Shown: one piece after another, positions 19,301-25,431 of the stretch
How positions within the stretch are numbered: position 1 is the stretch's first letter
Layout: each line of letters opens with the position of its first letter
Origin: Vibrio coralliilyticus
GTDB lineage: Bacteria > Pseudomonadota > Gammaproteobacteria > Enterobacterales > Vibrionaceae
DNA length: 64,000 bases
Assembly: GCF_024449095.1 (NCBI RefSeq)
Contig: NZ_CP024627.1
Location: 1,488,001 to 1,552,000, forward strand
Reading direction: 5' to 3'
Notes under the pieces: model-generated
Told to the model about the DNA's origin: nothing
Seen by the model: the letters and a program-made list of their open reading frames with translations, nothing else
The model's database searches: none
Translations under genes and position numbers: made by a program

Positions 19301-19730
19301 CGAAATCGTCCACTTTATAAGCTTCATAGCCCATCTGAGTGATGATGCTCTTATCTTTACGTGGGTCCTCACTGAGGAATAAGTATGTCGGTTGATCATA
19401 GCGACTAGTGAGTCTCTTTTTACGCTTTTGAACATTGAGCATTAACTTAAAGTTTTGTGCTAAAAGCTTACAGCGCTTGTTGATGAGCGCTTTTTCTTGA
19501 TCTGAGGTTTGTGGTTTGTTCTTTCTTCTGGAGAGCAGCCAGTAACAAATATAGCCTAGAACAATGGCCACCAATATTGTCGATAAAACGCCGACCGACG
19601 TATGATCGGGATAGGCGAGCTGCCATGTCAGAACGCCACCGACCACAACAATAACGAATACTAAGAGCAGGGTCCAAAGTATGGTACTTCGTTTGTTGCT
19701 TACAGGTTTAGATGAAGTTGATTCTGCCAT
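16347..19730 (-). CDS. tssM: T6SS membrane complex protein TssM (IcmF/VasK)
   Basis: The 1127-residue protein has two N-terminal membrane helices (about 14-36 and 45-66), a cytoplasmic domain, a third helix near 420-440 (TLFWLGLFASVLLII) and a long periplasmic part ending in a beta-rich C-terminus that would contact TssJ. This is the IcmF layout. It spans the inner membrane and, with TssL and TssJ, forms the channel complex that anchors the T6SS. The place where many TssM proteins carry a Walker A motif (after QPTYLFL, residues 114-130) reads SEDPRKDKS, so nucleotide binding is probably absent. It lies two bases downstream of tssL. Confidence 0.93.
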   Translation of the reverse strand: MAESTSSKPVSNKRSTILWTLLLVFVIVVVGGVLTWQLAYPDHTSVGVLSTILVAIVLGYICYWLLSRRKNKPQTSDQEKALINKRCKLLAQNFKLMLNVQKRKKRLTSRYDQPTYLFLSEDPRKDKSIITQMGYEAYKVDDFGNDIEFPILFWLSEHSILISVSLGEDQNPAYIKTLCQSLNKWRPRQALNGLILTTDVKQLLSTTEALTQKADQIKSEIKGFNRAFGLNLPIYNIVTQMGQINDFCQFFSAFDETKRNEVFGATSPIQKHGGIDGDWFNKEYDSLISQLIANMSTALASQLNQDYRNAICAAPYQFGLLKQSLWQFLHRLYRGDQLQDGLNFRGFYFTHSGTVQSQHDVLANVVNQSLGNEQFQQHQQIPVQQTLFAQHLMTHTIINEHELVGVNRRKENMLLTMQTAYTLFWLGLFASVLLIIKLDFDYQNQREARADNMLERYKEAIAAQPYDIENMSDNIPNLYSLNRIYSLYLEPKPWYSLPFMPSSSIMNDVQKAYFSELQRVLIPSMENTLEKDLFVYVNLEDQAKTLSLLNNYRLLFNAERTNIAELKNYFINTLEEQGEADSVNLAQLRVLLDDVFAQDLVPLKPNFDLESLAKKVINQTGIETLLYEHILNSPTYSKRIDVRQELGSNFDQLLSFSPNYVGYLVPYLFTPSGFNDLDLSVDSPVLKEALKAYEGVAGTSPSALEMYRISRDLKQMYQNDYINYWRDFSSHIQVKSLANADQLKQTLSVLTTASNNPLAQLYNTVSKYTSVELVQPETTSEGEQPPEQDVDKKESARQIFIAFSQYHKQVTADEQGNKPIDSLLGQFTEAETWLGKFYEAEEPQKVAYQALTAKIKTSNPITLLAQQESSQPNISKQILTQVTQQANDLVMGLAHAYLNGTWTSEVYQPYETTIAAYYPFNKSASLDASTADVAAFFKTNGTLDQFYQSKLKSFSTEERSPYLYGLLPNTGLALDPAVWQMIEKARDIRNALFLADPQNMSLQFQLKAKEMSSDVTEFVIRGEKPLFTYQHGPRLWSKQSWNAAAIEQDTLGFQIMAQANSIANEKFEGNWAWFKLIEPRVASSTSQQTEVAIKYGDSQVQLSIKTQGQNNPFVPNFFSAFSLPSSI

Positions 19731-19732
19731 TC

Positions 19733-20944
19733 CTAAGGAGCCTCTGAAGTTTTCTTTGTGTCTTTTGTCGTTTTTCTGTTTTGCACAATGATGGCTTTAA
19801 TTGCGTCTTTCTCTAGGTACCAAGCTTTGATTTCACGTGCTTGTTGAGAAGAGTCGCTACGTACAATAACGCGGAAGTAAGAGTGGAATGGTTCCACTAA
19901 AGGTGTATATGCAGAAGGCGATAGTGTGTTAATAAACGCATTGGCATTTTTTTGTGATGAGAAAGTCGCCAATTGCACCAGCCAATCTGATTTACTTGTG
20001 AGCATGGAAGGCGGAGGTGTTGCATCTACCATTTCGACCTTGCTGGCTCTTTGGGGGGGATTAACTAAATCATCGTCGTTACTAATGAAAACGATGTCGT
20101 TGACCTCTCCCGATAAGATGTAGCGTTCACTAAAGTCAGGCAGCAAGCTAAAATCTCGCGCTCGTTGAGACATGGTCTTCTCATACCAGAAGTGTGTTAA
20201 CCCAATGCTTAGCGCCACTAACGTACTAAAAAACAACGTGGTAAGTAGGTAACGTTTTCTGCGAGTTGGTTTACGCGCTTTGGGCAGTTTTACTCTTGTA
20301 CGACAATGGATACTGTTACTTTGCCGGTATTGACTAATGACTTGCTCTAATTGGTGAATAAAGCTTTTTAACTGTTCGCTACCTGTTTCGCGATATTGGC
20401 CTTTGAAGCCAATGTTGAGAAAAATGTAGATGATTTCAAGTAAATCGATAAGTTTATGAGGCTGGCGTATTGCCTTTTCCGCAACAGTGAAAAATAACTC
20501 TCCGCCGTTACGCATCCCAAATAACTCGCTGAGTAGCGTTTTATTTTCCCAACCCCGTTTCTCACCCCATTCGCTGTAGATAATAAGCTCATCCAGCACG
20601 ACAGCATACAGAAAGCAGAGCTTATCGATGACAGCGACAGGGTAAGTTAACTCTGCCCCTTTAGACTTGATTTCATTGATATTGCTGACAAGCTGGTGGC
20701 GTAGTGTAGTGACATCTTCAGGTTCAGGCAGAGTCGAAACTTTGAGCGTTGTCGCCAATAATTCACTACTGATATTAATCAGCTGATTTTCAGCTTTATC
20801 GAAAAAATTCAGAAAGTCATGATGGCTTTTGCTCGCGTGAACAGGAGCCCAATGGGTTGTTGTATCGTCACTGTTTTTGTCTGTAAAGTCTGATTTGTTG
20901 GTATCCCAAACCAGTGTTTCTTCGTCTAAGTAGTCCATAGGCAT
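19733..20944 (-). CDS. tssL: T6SS TssL (DotU) with C-terminal SPOR domain
   Basis: The 403-residue protein starts with a DotU/TssL cytoplasmic domain (about 40-210, with LCFLYAVVLDELIIYSEWGE as the family core). A single membrane helix lies at about 232-254. The periplasmic C-terminus (320-391) begins WLVQLATFSSQKNANAFI and ends YFRVIVRSD, the pattern of a SPOR domain that binds denuded peptidoglycan glycan strands. Plain TssL ends soon after the helix, so this is an evolved form that can anchor the complex to the cell wall. The start overlaps the tssK stop. A second ATG two codons in is also possible. Confidence 0.92.
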   Translation of the reverse strand: MPMDYLDEETLVWDTNKSDFTDKNSDDTTTHWAPVHASKSHHDFLNFFDKAENQLINISSELLATTLKVSTLPEPEDVTTLRHQLVSNINEIKSKGAELTYPVAVIDKLCFLYAVVLDELIIYSEWGEKRGWENKTLLSELFGMRNGGELFFTVAEKAIRQPHKLIDLLEIIYIFLNIGFKGQYRETGSEQLKSFIHQLEQVISQYRQSNSIHCRTRVKLPKARKPTRRKRYLLTTLFFSTLVALSIGLTHFWYEKTMSQRARDFSLLPDFSERYILSGEVNDIVFISNDDDLVNPPQRASKVEMVDATPPPSMLTSKSDWLVQLATFSSQKNANAFINTLSPSAYTPLVEPFHSYFRVIVRSDSSQQAREIKAWYLEKDAIKAIIVQNRKTTKDTKKTSEAP

Positions 20945-22275
20945 TATCTCAACGCGTACAACATGACTTCTAATTCACCAATGCGAGTATCGACGTGAAG
21001 CGCTATCGCATCACGGTTTTCAAGCATCTCTAGCCACATTCTGTCTGAGGTGTCGACTTCAAAATAGGAAACACCTTGCATTGGTTTAAGCTCGCTTGGA
21101 GCAACGGGTAGTGGTGACAACGCGATTCCGGACAAGCTGTTTCTAACCAGCTCAACGATACGAGCATTGTTACCGAGCTTGGCTGCGACTGGGAAAAGCT
21201 CATTCAATTCGGCGCTACTGATATTGGATTTGACGGCCAATACGAAACGACGATTAGAGACACTTGCCGTATCTTTTATCAAGGTTCTTAGAAGTCGACG
21301 GCGTTCGAATAGGGATGAATCCCAGTTAAATTCAATCACAGAATCCTGCTGAACCAGAGTCAGCATATTGCGTAGGCTAGAAAACAGCGGATTAAAGCTG
21401 TCATAAAGCCTGTGATATTGCAGGTTACTGCATGGCTCCGGTATTGCCGGCGTTAATGCCATGATTTGAGCTTCAAACTTGCGTAGTTCGAGATACAGAT
21501 CATGAGTTTGGAATTTGGGGTTGTTAATTGTGAGATCGAACCAAGGAAGCCAAGTATTCAATGTCTGTAGCCAGAGGTAGTCTTGCATCATTGACTGAGG
21601 GCTTTTTTGCCCTTGACCTGCTTGAATACGTTTGAGTAGGTTGGTGGCTCGATTAGAAGATAGGGCGTGTATCTCTTTCATACGTTCCACTAATAGTGTT
21701 GAAGCCCCATAGTGGAGGCAAGCTGGAATAAATGCTCGGTCAAGCACCACATCCCCAGATTCACTACTTTCCAGAATTTTGGAAATAGGGATCAGTGTAA
21801 AACCAGAGGTGTCTTCGCCTTCTAATTTGATGGAAATGTTGAGCTGTGCAACATCAATCTCTACGCTGGCATTTTCTGATGTTGAAGTATCGAAGACACT
21901 GATCGATTGGGTTATATAGCGACTTTGCTCTGCTTCGTCACTACCGTAGTCATTATTACCTTGTAACGAAATTGGCAAAGCGAGATAAGCGATAGTCTCA
22001 ATAGTGCCTTGTGGGATATCTCGGGCGACTTCTTCTCTTAACTCAAAATGGGTTCCATCGGGGAATACGCCAGCCGAAGACGCGACAGAGAGCTTGCCGA
22101 TTTTAAGCAAATCGTGATTGATGGTTAATTCAGTCACACCATAAAAGGGAGCAAATCCAGCTAATGTCTCGATATTTTGGCGAACATAGTTTTGAACATA
22201 TCGATCCTGCTGTTGAAAATGCTGTGGGGCAATGAACATACCTTCTTGCCATACTACTTTTTTGAATGCGTCCAC
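20944..22275 (-). CDS. tssK: T6SS baseplate protein TssK
   Basis: The 443-residue protein opens with KVVWQEGMFIAPQHFQQQDRY, the hallmark of TssK (VasE/ImpJ). TssK trimers link the cytoplasmic TssEFG wedge complex to TssL/TssM in the membrane. Length matches the family. It sits between tssJ and tssL, with a one-base overlap into tssL. Confidence 0.96.
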   Translation of the reverse strand: MDAFKKVVWQEGMFIAPQHFQQQDRYVQNYVRQNIETLAGFAPFYGVTELTINHDLLKIGKLSVASSAGVFPDGTHFELREEVARDIPQGTIETIAYLALPISLQGNNDYGSDEAEQSRYITQSISVFDTSTSENASVEIDVAQLNISIKLEGEDTSGFTLIPISKILESSESGDVVLDRAFIPACLHYGASTLLVERMKEIHALSSNRATNLLKRIQAGQGQKSPQSMMQDYLWLQTLNTWLPWFDLTINNPKFQTHDLYLELRKFEAQIMALTPAIPEPCSNLQYHRLYDSFNPLFSSLRNMLTLVQQDSVIEFNWDSSLFERRRLLRTLIKDTASVSNRRFVLAVKSNISSAELNELFPVAAKLGNNARIVELVRNSLSGIALSPLPVAPSELKPMQGVSYFEVDTSDRMWLEMLENRDAIALHVDTRIGELEVMLYALR

Positions 22276-22295
22276 GTACTTTCCCTACTTTATGA

Positions 22296-22778
22296 TTAAA
22301 ATAACTTCCACCAGGGAGAATCTGGCGTAATAACTTCTAGCTTGGCCTTGTCACCTGAAATACTGAGCTGCAAATACTCGTCCGAGGTTTTTGGCAACAT
22401 AGATACTGACTTAGGCTCACTTTGCTGGTAATCGATAAATTCGACCAACACTGCAACGTATTGTGTTTGATTATTAATATCTAACGTTATCTTTTGTTCA
22501 CTACCGGGAATAACAATCGGTAGTATTTGTTTCGAGACTAAATTGGCGCTGAGCAGTTGCACATCATTACTGTATAGGTCAATAAAAGGCTGCTGCTTAA
22601 ACATCTGTGCATCAGTCAATTGATATAATCTAACCACAACGGGGTTCGACTCATTGGAATCCGACGGGTTGGCCGATTTATCTGACTTAATTGCTAAAGA
22701 GTATTGAGTTACAACAGGCGCAGGATCTGACGAACAACCGATCAGAAACAGGGCCAAAACAACACACCACTTGGCCAT
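22296..22778 (-). CDS. tssJ: T6SS outer-membrane lipoprotein TssJ
   Basis: The 160-residue protein has a lipoprotein signal with lipobox LIGC (Cys15). The mature part is a small beta sandwich with VVVRLYQLTDAQMFKQQPF, the conserved TssJ (VasD/Lip) segment, and ends PWWKLF. It ties TssM to the outer membrane. Its start codon overlaps the stop of the FHA gene, so translation is coupled. Confidence 0.93.
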   Translation of the reverse strand: MAKWCVVLALFLIGCSSDPAPVVTQYSLAIKSDKSANPSDSNESNPVVVRLYQLTDAQMFKQQPFIDLYSNDVQLLSANLVSKQILPIVIPGSEQKITLDINNQTQYVAVLVEFIDYQQSEPKSVSMLPKTSDEYLQLSISGDKAKLEVITPDSPWWKLF

Positions 22779-23716
22779 TAACTTTCCTCTCTTTGTTTCT
22801 GCATGTTCTCCATAAAAAGAGCTTTGAATTGGCGTCTGAAATCTCCATTCTCTTGTCTGTGCTGGAAGTGTTTGCGATAAATTTTCCAGTATTTCTTCTC
22901 TTTATTGGTAAACATTCCGCCAGAGATATAATCGCTAAACTGTCTCTCAAGCTGAGTCGGTGCGAATTCGTTCAAGAACTGATCAACCGTTTTTTCGAGG
23001 GCATCAAACAGCGCTTCATGATGCAAGGTCGGGTTTCTCAGGTATTTATTGTTCTTCTCTGTCATAGAAAGAAGTTTTTCTAGCGATGCTTCTATGGGTA
23101 CACCTGCTTTCGAATGTACAGGTAAAAACTCAGGTTCTTCTGGGTTTTGGGCCACTTTCGAGTTGATATCATCAACTTCGACGTGTTGAGCAATCAGATC
23201 TTCATCTAAGTCTTCAAAAGGGTCCGCAGCAAATGGATCATCACTTAAGATGTTATCTTCAGAAAAATGGTTGTTCTTTTTACTTTCCACGGGAGAGGGT
23301 TCTTCCTCTAAAAAGTCAATGTCATCATTATCTAGTTGAAGCGAAAAAGGTTCAGAAAACAGCTCGTCATCTTTCTTCTCATCTTGAGGTTGCTCGGAGG
23401 TGATGAGAGTGGAGACCAGCATGGTATAATTCTCGACCTTAAGAATATCGCCATCGCTGAGCGGGTATTCTTTTCCTTTCGCCATTGATTTATCGTTCAG
23501 TACGGCACTGTTTTGGCCTGTACTTTTTACACTGTACCCATTATCGGTAAGGCGAATGCTGCCATGTACTCTTGAAATGCGTTTGCTTTGGTCGGGTAAA
23601 GAGATATCACAAGAAGTCGCCCGTCCAAATTCACCACCTGTTCTTGGTAAGTACACGACACGAGAAGTGACTACCTCATCAGAGGGTACTGAAATCAAAT
23701 GAATGCTAATTGTCAC
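22778..23716 (-). CDS. T6SS-associated FHA-domain protein
   Basis: The 312-residue protein has an N-terminal FHA domain (about 20-100) with the phosphothreonine-binding residues in place: GR at 31-32, SRVH at 48-51 and QNSA near 68-71. A long acidic linker follows. The C-terminal 100 residues (from ASLEKLLSM to the end) form a helical domain like that of TagH/Fha proteins from T6SS loci. Such proteins recognise phosphorylated partners made by a T6SS kinase. That fits the kinase gene at the end of this operon. The gene begins four bases after the small solute-binding protein gene. Confidence 0.88.
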   Translation of the reverse strand: MTISIHLISVPSDEVVTSRVVYLPRTGGEFGRATSCDISLPDQSKRISRVHGSIRLTDNGYSVKSTGQNSAVLNDKSMAKGKEYPLSDGDILKVENYTMLVSTLITSEQPQDEKKDDELFSEPFSLQLDNDDIDFLEEEPSPVESKKNNHFSEDNILSDDPFAADPFEDLDEDLIAQHVEVDDINSKVAQNPEEPEFLPVHSKAGVPIEASLEKLLSMTEKNNKYLRNPTLHHEALFDALEKTVDQFLNEFAPTQLERQFSDYISGGMFTNKEKKYWKIYRKHFQHRQENGDFRRQFKALFMENMQKQREES

Positions 23717-23719
23717 TTG

Positions 23720-24442
23720 TTACCCCTCACACTTTAAAATCGCTGCATTAAATGCAGATAGGAAGCCTGAGTACTTGTTAAGGAATCGATTTGAAAAGTA
23801 GACGCCCATTGGTTTGGTGTCCATCAATTGTGACTGAAAGAAATCCTCAGGTAGAGAAGCTTCCTTTAGTTCACCCCGAAAGACTTTTTCATCCTCCAAT
23901 GCAACATCAATTTCCCTTTGTTTTAAAAGCTTTAGTAATACTTTAGCATCTCGGGGCTGTTTGACTACGTTGAATCCGTTGCGCTTTAGCCAAAACCACT
24001 TGTTGGACCCAAATTTAGCAGAAAACTTAAGGTTTACTTTGGTAAGTTCATCCATTTTGGGCTCTACACCGGGCCCAAAGTACCAGCGTAACTCTTGTTG
24101 AGCGATCGGTGCTGATAGTGTTGCGTATTCATCCCGTTCAGCCGTTTGAGTTGCAACAAAAAAGCCATGCTGTGTACCGCTTTGAACTCGCAACTGTGCA
24201 TCAGACCAAATCGTCATTGTGATCTGGTAAGGCTGACCCATATGGCTTAGGGCGCACTTTACTTTATCCAGAGCGATTCCCTGCATCTGGCCATGTTTAT
24301 AGTCTTGATAGGGCGGCCAATCCTGAGTGGTTAAATGCAGCCGCGCAGGGCCAAATGTTGTTTGTGCGGATGCATTGGCTACAGTGATAAGGCCAAGTAG
24401 AATCGCTAGGCAGAAAGTAAAATACGGCATCATTCTGACCAT
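23720..24442 (-). CDS. periplasmic solute-binding protein (SBP_bac_3-like) in the T6SS operon
   Basis: The 240-residue protein has a signal peptide (FCLAILLGLITVANASA) and a type II periplasmic-binding fold of the amino-acid-binding class. LHLTTQDWPPYQ is the usual first strand and loop, followed by MQGIALDKVKCAL and later WFWLKRNGFNVVKQPRDAKVLLKLL and DVALEDEKVF. It is shorter than transporter-linked versions and has no ABC permease or ATPase beside it. Its 5' end overlaps the stop of the TrpX-like gene by 13 bases, so the two are coupled. A ligand-sensing rather than uptake role is inferred. Confidence 0.8.
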   Translation of the reverse strand: MVRMMPYFTFCLAILLGLITVANASAQTTFGPARLHLTTQDWPPYQDYKHGQMQGIALDKVKCALSHMGQPYQITMTIWSDAQLRVQSGTQHGFFVATQTAERDEYATLSAPIAQQELRWYFGPGVEPKMDELTKVNLKFSAKFGSNKWFWLKRNGFNVVKQPRDAKVLLKLLKQREIDVALEDEKVFRGELKEASLPEDFFQSQLMDTKPMGVYFSNRFLNKYSGFLSAFNAAILKCEG

Positions 24443-25431
24443 TCATTTCCTCCAATAAGCTCGGAAATCTTTAATATTGAAACTGGTGGATAATAATCGA
24501 GGGCACGAGCTGCGCCGACATTGACTATGTATGAGTACTGAGTCAGAGGCTCAATAGGTACATCACTAGGTTCGTATCTTCCACTCAGTATTTGCTCTGC
24601 TTTGTGGCCAGCAAACTGGCCGACATTGTAATAACGGCTCACAATGCCAAAAAGAGCGTCATGTTTTCTTATTGGTGATTCGGTTGCGGAAAACGTCGCA
24701 ATACCTTGTCGATGTAAGCTGTCTACAATATCTTTGCCCTGACTGATAATGTATGAATCTGGTGGAAGGTAGGCGAGTTGAACACCATCTTCCAACATAA
24801 GGTCAACGACCTTTCCAACTGAGCTGGAATCAGGTTTGTCGTTTATTGTTCTGAGAGGATACAAATACACATCCTTTTTGAATTTTGCTGAAAGTGTTTG
24901 TATGCTGCGCGCTGTTACTACGGCATTGTTTTCTAAAGGGTTGAAAATAATGCCGATAGTTTCGATACCGTTTAGCTGACTGATGGCGTTGAACTGTACA
25001 TTATGTGGAACAATATGACTGACACCAGTAAAATTTCGTCCATTTTTTTCTAAAGAGTTCACTATCTTTGAACCCACGGGATCAGTGACGATACTGAACA
25101 CAACGGGGGTATCACTTTCTTCTCGGAAAAGGCTTGGGTTGTGTTCTGTGCCTAAAAGGTTAAGAGTGATTGTGGTGCCAAATGTATAGATTAAATCTGG
25201 GTTTAAATTATCTATGCTTTCTAAGTGCTGCCTTAAGGTTGCTTTGTCACGTTTTGCATCTAGCACTGTATAGCGTATGTTCATTTTTTCGGATAAGTAA
25301 TCCATAAACCCACGCTCAGCATCGGTGATGCCGCGCCATAACACCATTACGACATGTTTTTCGTTTCCTGAATCTGCCGCTGGCACAGCAAACGGCAGAA
25401 GAATTAGCAAACACAAAAGCAAAGCCTTCAT
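24430..25431 (-). CDS. TrpX-like (ABC_sub_bind) periplasmic solute-binding protein in the T6SS operon
   Basis: The 333-residue protein has a signal peptide ending in AVPAADS and a two-lobe type I binding fold of the TrpX/ABC_sub_bind family: HVVMVLWRGITDAERGF, PDLIYTFGTTITLNLLG, VFSIVTDPVGSKIV and TGVSHIVPHNVQFNAI. Family members bind aromatic amino acids or related small molecules for ABC importers. Here there is no importer next door. The start overlaps the stop of the sensor-MFS gene by four bases, and the 3' end overlaps the next binding-protein gene. Confidence 0.85.
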   Translation of the reverse strand: MKALLLCLLILLPFAVPAADSGNEKHVVMVLWRGITDAERGFMDYLSEKMNIRYTVLDAKRDKATLRQHLESIDNLNPDLIYTFGTTITLNLLGTEHNPSLFREESDTPVVFSIVTDPVGSKIVNSLEKNGRNFTGVSHIVPHNVQFNAISQLNGIETIGIIFNPLENNAVVTARSIQTLSAKFKKDVYLYPLRTINDKPDSSSVGKVVDLMLEDGVQLAYLPPDSYIISQGKDIVDSLHRQGIATFSATESPIRKHDALFGIVSRYYNVGQFAGHKAEQILSGRYEPSDVPIEPLTQYSYIVNVGAARALDYYPPVSILKISELIGGNEWSE

